Shown: piece after piece, positions 1-7,688 of the stretch | How positions within the stretch are numbered: position 1 is the first letter of the stretch | How the letters are laid out: each line of letters begins with the position of its first letter | Assembly (NCBI GenBank): GCA_937991535.1 | Contig: CALKHN010000063.1 | Location: 1 to 18,212 of the forward strand | Reading direction: 5' to 3' | DNA length: 18,212 nucleotides | Source: an uncultured Sphingobacteriales bacterium | GTDB taxonomy: Bacteria; Bacteroidota; Bacteroidia; Chitinophagales; Chitinophagaceae | The notes under the pieces: model-generated | What the model was told of the DNA's origin: nothing | What the model saw: only the letters and a program-made list of their open reading frames with translations | The model's database searches: none | Made by a program: the position numbers and the translations under genes

Positions 1-1
1 A

Positions 2-29
2 TTTGGCATTTACACATTCCCTATCTTTG
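2..29 (+). promoter_or_regulatory. Putative Bacteroidota-type promoter for the catabolic cluster
   Basis: TTTG at 2-5 and TATCTTTG at 22-29 fit the Bacteroidetes primary-sigma consensus (TTTG near -33, TAnnTTTG near -7). The 16-nt gap is slightly short. Transcription would start near 36, leaving an AT-rich leader of about 55 nt before the first gene. No comparably good promoter is seen before the next genes, so this may drive much of the cluster. The motif match is seen directly; use as a promoter is inferred. Confidence 0.45.
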
Positions 30-92
30 GTTTACGCCCTAAATGGATAATTCTAAAAATTAAATATTTTATCAACATTAAAATCTACAGCA

Positions 93-563
93 ATGAAAAC
101 AGAAAGGCGATCAGTTCTCAAAAAAATATTTACTTCTGCCGCGGCATTTATGGGATTAGGGTTTGCAGTAAAAGCAAACAGCAATCCCGGTTCAGGTGAT
201 GAAAAGATTGTAAACAATGTTACGGATTTTCAGGACGTACCATTATTTTCAGGATCTACGCGTCATGGCGATATTGTGTATATCGCCGGCAAAGGCGCTC
301 ATACTGCTCCTTTTGAAATTAAGGCGCACACCGAAATAGTACTGAAAGAGCTGGAAAAAGAATTGATTAAAGCTGGTTCCTCGATGGAGAAAGTATTGAA
401 AGTATCGGTATTTCTGAATGACATTGCAGATTATAAAGCAATGAATGAAGTGTATAAGGGACGTTTTGGGAAGAAACCACCTGTGCGTACAACGGTAGCC
501 GTTGCCAAAGGTGGCGTTCCTGGCGATTCTCTGGTGGAGATGGATTGTATTGCATACATATAA
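93..563 (+). CDS. Exported RidA/YjgF-family protein (putative enamine/imine deaminase)
   Basis: A 156-residue protein. Residues 1-29 form a twin-arginine-like signal: RRSVLKK at 5-11, then a hydrophobic stretch to about 26 and a likely cleavage site after AVKA (26-28 region). Residues about 38-156 form one RidA domain. It includes VYIAGKG (62-68), the helix with LKELEKELIKAG (84-95), VSVFLND (104-110), and the C-terminal PVRTTVAV with the conserved carboxylate-binding Arg132 and a VEMDCIA strand with Glu149. Known RidA members hydrolyse reactive enamine/imine intermediates released by PLP enzymes, and a PLP enzyme gene follows 32 bp downstream. RidA is normally cytoplasmic; a Tat-type leader is unusual. 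The family is clear; the exact substrate is not. Confidence 0.88.
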   Translation: MKTERRSVLKKIFTSAAAFMGLGFAVKANSNPGSGDEKIVNNVTDFQDVPLFSGSTRHGDIVYIAGKGAHTAPFEIKAHTEIVLKELEKELIKAGSSMEKVLKVSVFLNDIADYKAMNEVYKGRFGKKPPVRTTVAVAKGGVPGDSLVEMDCIAYI

Positions 564-595
564 TACAAGGCAACATAGTTCTTTAAATAAATACC

Positions 596-1816
596 ATGAA
601 ACGAAGAGCGGTAATAAAAAACATTGGCTTGCTTTCCATTTCCGGAGGCGTGGCTGGAGCGCTGGCGCCAACGGCAGGCAGGACCGAAACCCAACCAGGC
701 AAAAGAGACCTTTTTAAAGAGTTGGGCGTTACACCGGTTATTAATGCAGGAGTAACCATGACTTTTTTATCGGGTTCGCTGATGCTTCCTGAAGTAATGG
801 AAGCCATCAATTCCACTGCTCACGACTTTGCCAATATGTATGAATTGCAGGATAAGGTTGGTGCTAAGATTGCCGAAATGCTGCATTGCGAAGCGGCAAT
901 GGTAACCTCGGGGGCGGCATGCGCTATGGTACTGGGTACTGCCGCTGCCATTACAGGAAAAAATCCCGAAAAGATAAAGATGATCCCCAACCTTCCCGGC
1001 CCGAGGGTGGAAGTGATTATGCAAAAAACACACCGCTATCTGTTTGATCAGGCGATTACTACCACCGGGGCAAGAATTGTAGAGGTAGAAGGCCCGGATG
1101 AAATGGATAAAGCATTCAATACAAACACCGTGATGACGCTGTACTTTAATGCTGCGGAAAAATCAAGTGTAACCAGGGAAGAATTTGTGGCTCTTTCCAA
1201 AAAGCACAACGTGCCCTCGTTTATGGATGCTGCCGCAGATGTTCCACCCGTAGAAAATTTGTTTGCATATCAAAAGATAGGTTTTGACCTGGTTACTTTT
1301 TCGGGTGGTAAAATGATTCGCGGCCCCCAAAGTGCCGGTTTGCTGTTTGGAAGAAAGGATTTGATAGAAGCTGCGAAACTGAACCACAGTCCGCATGAAG
1401 CACCCATTGGCCGACCCATGAAAGTAAATAAGGAAGAAATGTTCGGGATGTATGCCGCATTAAAGACTTACCTGGAAAGAGATCACGAAAAAGAATGGCA
1501 GGATTGGCTCAACCGCATAAAACAGATAAAATTAACAGTAGAAACGGTGCCGGGTGTTACAGGCGAAACGCATATTGAATCCGGGCCTGCCAACGCTTTC
1601 CCCAGCCTTGATCTGAACTGGGATGAGCAGTGTGTTAAAATCTCTCCCGGGGAAGTGCAGGCGGCATTAAAGAATGGCACACCCAGTATTGTGGCAAATG
1701 TTGGCAGAACGCAGGATGGCAAGCCACGGCTAAGGGTAGGCGTAGTATTGCTGAAACCGGAACATGTGGCTATTGTGGCCAAAAGAGTAAGAGATATTTT
1801 GAAGAAGGCTGGATAA
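596..1816 (+). CDS. Tat-signalled SelA/DgaE-like PLP-dependent enzyme (candidate ammonia-lyase)
   Basis: A 406-residue fold-type I PLP enzyme related to SelA and the D-glucosaminate-6-phosphate ammonia-lyase (DgaE) branch. Residues 1-27 look like a Tat signal, with KRRAVIKN at 2-9 and then a Gly/Ala-rich hydrophobic region ending in ALAPTAG. Core motifs are GVTPVINAGVT (44-54), the TSGAACA cofactor loop (104-110), FMDAAAD with Asp211 expected to contact the pyridine nitrogen, and TFSGGKMIRGPQ (234-245), whose Lys239 is the expected Schiff-base lysine. The C-terminal small domain (about 280-406) is complete. It lies 32 bp after the RidA gene, so co-transcription is likely. Family members remove ammonia or transfer groups; ammonia elimination from an amino acid or amino sugar acid fits a RidA partner. 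Exact chemistry is inferred; an exported PLP enzyme is rare. Confidence 0.85.
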   Translation: MKRRAVIKNIGLLSISGGVAGALAPTAGRTETQPGKRDLFKELGVTPVINAGVTMTFLSGSLMLPEVMEAINSTAHDFANMYELQDKVGAKIAEMLHCEAAMVTSGAACAMVLGTAAAITGKNPEKIKMIPNLPGPRVEVIMQKTHRYLFDQAITTTGARIVEVEGPDEMDKAFNTNTVMTLYFNAAEKSSVTREEFVALSKKHNVPSFMDAAADVPPVENLFAYQKIGFDLVTFSGGKMIRGPQSAGLLFGRKDLIEAAKLNHSPHEAPIGRPMKVNKEEMFGMYAALKTYLERDHEKEWQDWLNRIKQIKLTVETVPGVTGETHIESGPANAFPSLDLNWDEQCVKISPGEVQAALKNGTPSIVANVGRTQDGKPRLRVGVVLLKPEHVAIVAKRVRDILKKAG

Positions 1817-1883
1817 CGGTTTTGTAATTTCAATTTTTGATGACAGATAGTGTATGTATTAATCTGAATATGCACAAAATATT

Positions 1884-2798
1884 ATGAATAAAATACGCTT
1901 GTCTCTAATTATTTTCAGTTTGTGCAGCCCTGGATGCGGCCTTCATTCCTGCGCTCAGTCCAATGGCTCCTCTGCGCTCTTTCAATCGTCTGTATTTACC
2001 GCACCCGGAAGTTTTACCAGCGGCGTTGAAGGTCCTTCTGTGGATAAGCGGGGTAATGTGTATGCCGTAAATTTTTCAAAACAGGGAACCATTGGTAGAG
2101 TATCACCAAAAGGGAAAGCCGGAGTATTCATTATACTTCCGGACAGCAGTGTGGCTAACGGAAGCCGCTTCGATATGCAGGGTAATATGATTCTTGCAGA
2201 CTATGTCGGGCATAATGTTTTCAGGGTGAACATGAAAACAAAACAACTCAGCGTTGTTGCCTACGCTCCGCAAATGACGCAACCTAATGATGTGGCAGTG
2301 GATAGCAGAAATCATATCTATGCAAGCGACCCGAACTTTAAAGCCGGCACCGGACGATTCTGGCGTATTGATACGGATGGAAAAGTAACCCTGCTGGATA
2401 CACTCGGGCCTGCAAATGGTATTGAAGTAAATCCGGATGAGAACAGGATATATGTGGCTGCAGCACGTACAGTATGGGTGTACGATTTATCTGCACAGGG
2501 AACAGTGAGCAACAAAAGGCAACTGATTGAATTTCCCGATTTTGGAACAGATGGTATGCGCTGTGATGTGGATGGCAATTTATATGTAGCCCGCATTGGA
2601 AAAGGCGTGGTTGCAAAAGTATCTCCTGGGGGCAAGTTGCTTCGGGAAATTACACTCATTGGAAAAAAGCCTACCAATGTAGCTTTTGGCGGTAAAGACG
2701 GACGTACGGTTTATGTTACCTTAATGGATGAGGGTAACCTGGAAAGTTTTAAGGTTGACAAGCCCGGCCGCGAATGGAAAATGCAACATAAGAACTAG
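1884..2798 (+). CDS. Secreted SMP-30/gluconolactonase-like beta-propeller protein
   Basis: A 304-residue protein starting with a Sec-type signal (about 1-25, ending near SCAQS). The rest is a six-bladed SMP-30/NHL-like propeller with repeated D-x-x-G-N-x-Y/L turns (for example 54-60, 163-166, 228-234). The four positions expected for the divalent metal and substrate site are present: Glu49 in VEGPSVD, Asn135 in QPNDVAVD, Asn178 in ANGIEVNPD and Asp223 in TDGMRCDVDGN. Characterised relatives hydrolyse sugar lactones. The gene sits 67 bp after the PLP enzyme and before a sugar dehydrogenase, which would produce a lactone. An alternative is a non-catalytic NHL-like binding protein, but the intact metal residues argue against it. 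Confidence 0.8.
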   Translation: MNKIRLSLIIFSLCSPGCGLHSCAQSNGSSALFQSSVFTAPGSFTSGVEGPSVDKRGNVYAVNFSKQGTIGRVSPKGKAGVFIILPDSSVANGSRFDMQGNMILADYVGHNVFRVNMKTKQLSVVAYAPQMTQPNDVAVDSRNHIYASDPNFKAGTGRFWRIDTDGKVTLLDTLGPANGIEVNPDENRIYVAAARTVWVYDLSAQGTVSNKRQLIEFPDFGTDGMRCDVDGNLYVARIGKGVVAKVSPGGKLLREITLIGKKPTNVAFGGKDGRTVYVTLMDEGNLESFKVDKPGREWKMQHKN

Positions 2799-2844
2799 TG
2801 GCGGATAAATATTCCCCAATGACCTTTGTAATTGCTCCGGAAAA

Positions 2845-3000
2845 ATGACCAGGATACTATACCTGCCTGTTTTCATACACACTGCTTCACTGTAGAGGGC
2901 CGATGCCCGGCTGTTTGAAATGGTGATTAAGGGCGGTCATGTCATTGATCTCCGCAACCCTATCAACGGCCAGCTCATCACTTCATTGGAACAGCTATGA
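2845..3000 (+). pseudogene. Remnant of an amidohydrolase gene (N-terminal end with an in-frame stop)
   Basis: One reading frame from ATG 2845 to TGA 2998-3000 gives 52 codons: a hydrophobic start (MTRILYLPVFIHTASL), a TAG at 2893-2895, then an FEMVIKGGHVID segment followed by LRNPING. The latter matches the start of the intact amidohydrolase further on (YSIVIKGGHVID, then PKNGING), identical at about 13 of 20 positions. The match stops after about 20 residues, so nearly all of the catalytic barrel is missing. At DNA level the two are clearly diverged, so this is not a recent copy of the intact gene. The final TGA overlaps the ATG of the next gene (ATGA). I read it as the scar of a deleted paralogue. 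Confidence 0.7.
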
Positions 3001-4727
3001 AAAAAAGTATTCAAATAATATTATTAAGCATCTGTATACCCGCGTGTTTTGCGATGTGCAGGTGGCCAGTACTTCCCGCGGGCGATTTTGATAATGGCGG
3101 TTTGTTTTTGCCCGAAGGATTTGAAGCAATGGTAGTGGTAGACAGTGTACCCGGTGCTGCACGGCATATTGCTGTAAATTCAAATGGCGATGTATATGTT
3201 AAGCTCAGGTTTATCTCGGATGCCGGTGGGAATGCCGCGTTGCAGGATGTAAACGGAGATGGCAAAATGGATAGTGTAAAAATATGGGCAGATTATACAG
3301 ATAAGGGCCAATATGGTACAGAGATGCGCATTCATAACGGGTATCTCTGGTATAGTTCGGTTACACAGGTTTACCGCCAAAAGCTCACGCCGGGGAAGTT
3401 GATACCGGAAAGCCCGATGGAACTGATGCTAACGGATACGCAACCCCCGCGATCGCATGATACCAAACCCATAGCGTTCGACAAAAAGGGAAATATGTAT
3501 ATTCCTTTCGGCGCTCCTTCAGATTGTTGCCAGGTATCGGAAGGCGCACCATTTTCTCCCGGAAAAGATCCCTGCCCACTCCTGGAAACGCGGGGTGGTA
3601 TTTGGAAATTTGATGCCGGTAAACCCAATCAGTTTCAACAAGATGGAGAACTATTCGCCGGTGGATTCAGAAGCATTGTAGCCATTGCCTGGAACAATGC
3701 AGATGATCATCTGTACACGATAATGCATGGCCGCGATTACCTGCATTGGAATTGGCCCATGTTTTATACCGAGCTGGAAGGCGCCATATTACCCTCGGAA
3801 CAATTTTTCCGGGTTAAGAAAGGGGATAATGCCGGATGGCCTTATGCCTACTGGGATCATTTAAAGAATAAGAAAATGCAGGCCCCTGAATACGGCGGCA
3901 ATGGCAGGATGGAAGCAAAAGATACTTCTTATATTAAGCCTATCGTTGGCTTTCCGGGTCATTTTGCTCCTAACGATCTCCTGTTTTATTCCGGCAATCA
4001 GTTTCCGGAGCATTACAGGAACGGTGCATTTTTTGCTTTTCACGGTTCAACCAGTAGTGCTCCCTATCCTCAGTCGGGCTATATGGTTGCATTTGTTCCG
4101 TTCAGAGATGGTAATCCCTCGGGCCCATGGGAAGTATTTGCAGATGGTTTTGCGGGTATAGATACTATTTCTAACACCAGCGATGCAAAATACCGGCCGA
4201 TGGGATTATCTCAGGGTCCCGACGGTTCTTTATATGTAGCTGAAACGGTAAAAGGTAAAATATGGCGCATCATGTTTAAAGGCGACCGTGAAAAATTTGG
4301 TGCACATGCCCTGACGGCAATGGATAAACGAAAAGCGGAAGCGCCTAACACAAAGATGCCCGATGAGCTAAAGGACAACCTTGATCGTAAGGATTATTCC
4401 CCGGCCGCCAGGACGTACAATACATACTGTGGAAAATGCCATGAAAGAAATGGAGAAGGAAACAGTCGCTTCCCCCCGCTAAAAGGGTCCGAATGGTTTG
4501 CCGGTGATATACAGCAACCCCTTCATATCGTATTGAACGGAATGGAAGTAGAAATGATGGTGAGGGGCAGGAGGTTTATGAACACAATGCCGGCGTTTGC
4601 CAATGTGCTTACCGACGAGCAGTTGGCCGATGTTTTAACTTATGTAAAAACAGAATTTAATGGTGCAACAAGCGGGGTGTCGGTTCAGGAGGTACGTAAA
4701 GCAAGAAAAGAATTATTTAAGAAATAA
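2997..4727 (+). CDS. PQQ-type sugar dehydrogenase fused to cytochrome c
   Basis: A 576-residue exported protein with a signal at 1-20; Cys17 or Cys21 could make it a lipoprotein, but the lipobox is poor. Residues about 35-430 form a propeller of the sorbosone/aldose dehydrogenase class. They include an EF-hand-like DVNGDGKMD (84-92), FDKKGNMYIPFG (161-172), a GFRSIVAIAWN segment (223-233), GRDYLHW (245-251), and the family signature DNAGWPYAY (277-285). Residues about 465-576 form a class I cytochrome c with haem motif CGKCH (478-482) and likely axial Met531 in MPAF. Family members oxidise aldoses or aldehydes in the periplasm and pass electrons to the respiratory chain; the fused haem domain would be the first acceptor. 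The start ATG overlaps the stop of the upstream remnant. Confidence 0.85.
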   Translation: MKKSIQIILLSICIPACFAMCRWPVLPAGDFDNGGLFLPEGFEAMVVVDSVPGAARHIAVNSNGDVYVKLRFISDAGGNAALQDVNGDGKMDSVKIWADYTDKGQYGTEMRIHNGYLWYSSVTQVYRQKLTPGKLIPESPMELMLTDTQPPRSHDTKPIAFDKKGNMYIPFGAPSDCCQVSEGAPFSPGKDPCPLLETRGGIWKFDAGKPNQFQQDGELFAGGFRSIVAIAWNNADDHLYTIMHGRDYLHWNWPMFYTELEGAILPSEQFFRVKKGDNAGWPYAYWDHLKNKKMQAPEYGGNGRMEAKDTSYIKPIVGFPGHFAPNDLLFYSGNQFPEHYRNGAFFAFHGSTSSAPYPQSGYMVAFVPFRDGNPSGPWEVFADGFAGIDTISNTSDAKYRPMGLSQGPDGSLYVAETVKGKIWRIMFKGDREKFGAHALTAMDKRKAEAPNTKMPDELKDNLDRKDYSPAARTYNTYCGKCHERNGEGNSRFPPLKGSEWFAGDIQQPLHIVLNGMEVEMMVRGRRFMNTMPAFANVLTDEQLADVLTYVKTEFNGATSGVSVQEVRKARKELFKK

Positions 4728-4749
4728 AATGTAGTTTACTTAACAGCAA

Positions 4750-4757
4750 TAGGTTTG
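4750..4757 (+). promoter_or_regulatory. Possible internal -7 box before the amidohydrolase
   Basis: TAGGTTTG matches TAnnTTTG, 32 bp before the amidohydrolase start. I see no matching TTTG at the expected -33 distance, so it may be chance or a weak internal promoter. Confidence 0.2.
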
Positions 4758-4789
4758 ATACATTAATTGTACACTTCAAATTCAGACGA

Positions 4790-6586
4790 ATGAAAAAATA
4801 TTTTCTAATTTTTATTGCCCTTCTCCTCTGGGCATTCGGTACGGTAACTGCCCAAAGTTCCTACAGCATTGTAATAAAGGGAGGGCATGTTATCGACCCT
4901 AAAAATGGAATTAATGGAGTGATGGATATTGCAGTGGCAGACGGAAAGATTGCCGTGGTAGCTAAAAATATTGATGCATCAAAAGCCACACAGGTAGTGA
5001 ATGCACTGGGCATGTATGTTACTCCCGGTTTGATAGATATACACACGCATGTTTTTTGGGGAGTAGAATCCGATCATCAGTATGCCAATGGAAACCTGGC
5101 AGTTCAGCCCGATGGCTTTACCTTCCGCAATGGCGTAACAACCATAGTAGATGCCGGAAGCTCCGGGTGGCGTACATTTTCCACGTTTAAAAGTCAAACG
5201 ATTGACAATGCCAAAACCCGTGTACTGGCTTTCTTGAATATTGTTGGAGAGGGTATGCGTGGCGGTTATGAACAGAACGATAATGACATGGACCCTAAAA
5301 TTTCGGCATTAATTGCCAGGCAAAACCAGAAAGATATTGTGGGCTTTAAGCTGGCACACTATGAAGGACGGGACTGGACCCCTACAGACAAAGCAGTAGA
5401 GGCGGGCAGGCTTGCAGGCAATCTTCCCGTGATGATTGATTTCGGTGGCAGCAATCCGCCCCTGTCTATCAAAGACCTTTTTATGGAACATCTGCGGCCG
5501 GGCGATATTTTCACACACTGCTTCGGTCAGTTGAGATCGAGAGAATATATCTATGACACTGCGGCCAAAAAGCTAAAACCATTTGTGTGGGAAGCCAGGC
5601 GGAAAGGGATCATATTTGATGTGGGTTACGGCGGTATAAGTTTTGCATATTCTCAGGCAATACCTGCCATAAAAGAAAAATTCTTTCCTAATTCCATCAG
5701 CACCGATTTACACGTAGGCAGTATGAACGGCGCTATGAAAGATATGCTCACCACCATGTCTAAATTTCTGGCAATGGGTATGGATATTACCAGCGTTATT
5801 GCTGCCAGTTCATGGCATCCTGCTCAAATCATACAACGTGAAGAATTGGGTAACCTTTCCGTTGGTGCAGGCGCAGATCTTGCCATACTGAATTTACGCA
5901 AAGGAAAATTTGGATTGTTTGACTATACCGGTTATAAAATGGAAGCAGACCAAAAATTGGAATGCGAACTCACTCTGCGCAACGGAAGAATTGTATACGA
6001 TTTAAATGGAATTGCTAATCCTGTTGTTGTGCCCTTTACTTCGGGAGACAGGATCGCCGGTGATGCTTTTGCTAACTGGTATAAGAGCAGGAAGTCTGCC
6101 AATAAACTCAAACTCACGCCCGGCAATGGTATTAATCAGCAGGAATTTTTCAGGCAATACAGCAAAAACCCCGGATGGTGGGATGCCGCCTTCGGCTTTT
6201 TAAATAGTAAAGATATATTACAGATGAAGCCCGGTGATTATGTTATAGATCCGGGTAATGTAATTGCACATATTTCTGAAGGCCCTGCAAAAGATATGGC
6301 AGATATTAAATGGGAAGCGCATCGTAACTTCAACGATCTGCAATACATTATTAAGGGGAAGGCTCAGATGGGTGTAGCTTCTGTAGATGATCGCCAGGCT
6401 GTGGTTGCAGTGCCTTACTCCTCTCAATCAGATGTAGTTATTTTTACTAATGATAACGGGCAATATTATGACGCAGAACCGGGAACATTTTTTATTTTCT
6501 CCCCGCTGGAGATGCACCGCCCTGCAATTAGAGTTGCAGGAAGTGATACCGTAAAAAAGGTTGTAATTAAAGTTAGGGTACCCTGA
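4790..6586 (+). CDS. Exported amidohydrolase/deacetylase fused to a C-terminal YhcH/NanQ-like domain
   Basis: A 598-residue protein with a Sec signal (1-21, VTAQ). Residues about 24-415 are a metal-dependent amidohydrolase: VIKGGHVID (28-36), metal-binding DIHTH (His85, His87), VGFK (Lys187, candidate carboxylated lysine), IFTHCF (His243), STDLH (Asp306), and the closing GADLAILN and LRNGRIVYD. The strand-5 position where relatives such as the EF_0837/Atu3266 group usually have His reads MIDFGG (Asp217). Residues about 450-598 fit the YhcH/YjgK/YiaL family (NanQ, EbgC): WEAHRNFNDLQYI (508-520), EPGTFFIFSPLEMHRP (563-578), VKKVVIKV (588-595). The first part should deacylate an N-acyl compound. 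NanQ-type domains act on ring-form sugars, so the fusion hints at a sugar-derived substrate. The RraA-like gene follows 28 bp later. Confidence 0.85.
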   Translation: MKKYFLIFIALLLWAFGTVTAQSSYSIVIKGGHVIDPKNGINGVMDIAVADGKIAVVAKNIDASKATQVVNALGMYVTPGLIDIHTHVFWGVESDHQYANGNLAVQPDGFTFRNGVTTIVDAGSSGWRTFSTFKSQTIDNAKTRVLAFLNIVGEGMRGGYEQNDNDMDPKISALIARQNQKDIVGFKLAHYEGRDWTPTDKAVEAGRLAGNLPVMIDFGGSNPPLSIKDLFMEHLRPGDIFTHCFGQLRSREYIYDTAAKKLKPFVWEARRKGIIFDVGYGGISFAYSQAIPAIKEKFFPNSISTDLHVGSMNGAMKDMLTTMSKFLAMGMDITSVIAASSWHPAQIIQREELGNLSVGAGADLAILNLRKGKFGLFDYTGYKMEADQKLECELTLRNGRIVYDLNGIANPVVVPFTSGDRIAGDAFANWYKSRKSANKLKLTPGNGINQQEFFRQYSKNPGWWDAAFGFLNSKDILQMKPGDYVIDPGNVIAHISEGPAKDMADIKWEAHRNFNDLQYIIKGKAQMGVASVDDRQAVVAVPYSSQSDVVIFTNDNGQYYDAEPGTFFIFSPLEMHRPAIRVAGSDTVKKVVIKVRVP

Positions 6587-6614
6587 ATCTGCTCATTCTT
6601 ATTAAATTTCAATA

Positions 6615-7544
6615 ATGAAAATTAAAACACTTGTAATTGCTGCGCTTTCTGTTTACCTGTTTGATACAGCAACAATCAATGCCCAAACAATTTCCAAAAA
6701 TGAATTGATTTTTCTTACCGCTATGTGGAAAGGAGAACGTTTTACTGACGGGCGTCCTAAGATTTCTGATGAACTGCTGAAACGTGCGGCTAAAATCAAT
6801 ATTGATGATGCCTGGACGGCGTTAAAGAATGCCGGGTATAATAATCAGTTTGAAAGTGGCTGGAAATTAGTAAATGATACGGTACCTGTTGTGGGACGTG
6901 CGCTTACTGCTATGTTTATGCCATCACGTCCTGATGTTGAAAAGAGTATTAAAGACAGGGGCATACAACAGGGCAGGAGAGGCAATACCAATGCATGGCC
7001 AATTGATATGCTTACCAAAGGAGATGTGTATGTGGCAGATGGCTTCGGAAAAATAAACGGCGGTACCCTGATAGGCAGTACGCTTGGCAACGCGATATAC
7101 AGTAAAACCGGCTGCGGTGTTGTTTTCAATGGCGCTGCACGGGATCTCGCAGGACTACAGGAAATTGAAGGCTTCAACGCTTTTGTCCGCGACTTTCACC
7201 CTTCATTTTTACAGGAGATGGTGCTAATGGGGTTAAATACGGCAATACGCCTGGGGCAGGCAATGGTAATGCCCGGTGATTTGGTAATGGGCAATAAAGA
7301 GGGTGTGCTTTTTATTCCCGCGCATCTGGCAGAGATGGTCGTTAGTACGTCTGAATTTGTAACATTGAAAGATAAGTTTGGTTTTGAAATGGTGAAATCG
7401 GGCAGCTACTCCACAGGGCAGATAGACAGCCAATGGACAGAAGAAATTAAAACACATTTTCTAAGATGGCTTGAACAGCATCCTGAACTGGGAAAAATGT
7501 CAAAGGCAAGTCTTGATGAAATCATGAGCAGGAGAACATGGTAG
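6615..7544 (+). CDS. Exported RraA-like protein (aldolase/decarboxylase family)
   Basis: A 309-residue protein with a Sec signal (1-23, ending INAQ). An N-terminal helical part precedes an RraA-like domain at about 85-245. That domain has WPIDMLTKGDVYVADGFG (128-145), the glycine turn GGTLIGSTLGNA (149-160), CGVVFNGAARDL (167-178) with the Arg176-Asp177 pair used by 4-hydroxy-4-methyl-2-oxoglutarate aldolases, PGDLVMGN (220-227) and a GVLFIP strand (230-235). About 70 further residues follow, making it longer than cytoplasmic RraA or aldolase proteins (about 160-230). The catalytic pair suggests a metal-dependent aldolase or decarboxylase acting on a 2-oxo acid, not an RNase E regulator. Databases often mislabel this family as a menaquinone methyltransferase. 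Its position 28 bp after the amidohydrolase supports one pathway. Confidence 0.8.
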   Translation: MKIKTLVIAALSVYLFDTATINAQTISKNELIFLTAMWKGERFTDGRPKISDELLKRAAKINIDDAWTALKNAGYNNQFESGWKLVNDTVPVVGRALTAMFMPSRPDVEKSIKDRGIQQGRRGNTNAWPIDMLTKGDVYVADGFGKINGGTLIGSTLGNAIYSKTGCGVVFNGAARDLAGLQEIEGFNAFVRDFHPSFLQEMVLMGLNTAIRLGQAMVMPGDLVMGNKEGVLFIPAHLAEMVVSTSEFVTLKDKFGFEMVKSGSYSTGQIDSQWTEEIKTHFLRWLEQHPELGKMSKASLDEIMSRRTW

Positions 7545-7567
7545 GGTGGGGAATAGTGAATAGATAA

Positions 7568-7645
7568 TGGTGACAATGTGAGACGATAGACGATAAATGT
7601 GAAACGTGAAAACAGAGACGAGAAACGTCAAACGAGAAACGCCAA
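7568..7645. repeat. Purine-rich low-complexity tract of degenerate GAAACG/GAGACGA units
   Basis: The spacer between the RraA-like gene and the transporter contains many close variants of one short motif: GAGACGA, TAGACGATA, GTGAAACGTGAAA, GAGACGAGAAACG, TCAAACGAGAAACG. It is strongly strand-biased (G/A-rich on +) and unlike coding DNA nearby. The function is unknown; it looks like an expanded intergenic repeat or slippage product. Confidence 0.5.
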
Positions 7646-7688
7646 CCATTATTCTCTACTTGGTATAGGAAATGTCAGAAGAAAAATT

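Noticed and set aside
249..694. Three - strand open frames overlapping the RidA gene.
   Set aside because: They are antisense shadows with no recognisable domain, in a place where the + strand frame is a clear RidA protein.
596..1816. Naming the PLP enzyme selenocysteine synthase (SelA).
   Set aside because: It has an export signal, no selenocysteine gene nearby, and sits with RidA and sugar-type enzymes; the DgaE-like branch fits better.
6615..7544. Naming the RraA-like protein a menaquinone methyltransferase or RNase E regulator.
   Set aside because: The methyltransferase label is a known database misnomer for this family, and an exported protein cannot act on cytoplasmic RNase E.
7599..7688. 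Upstream start for the MFS transporter, adding 30 residues.
   Set aside because: The extra residues come from the low-complexity tract and are highly charged, unlike an MFS N-terminus; the ATG at 7689 fits better.
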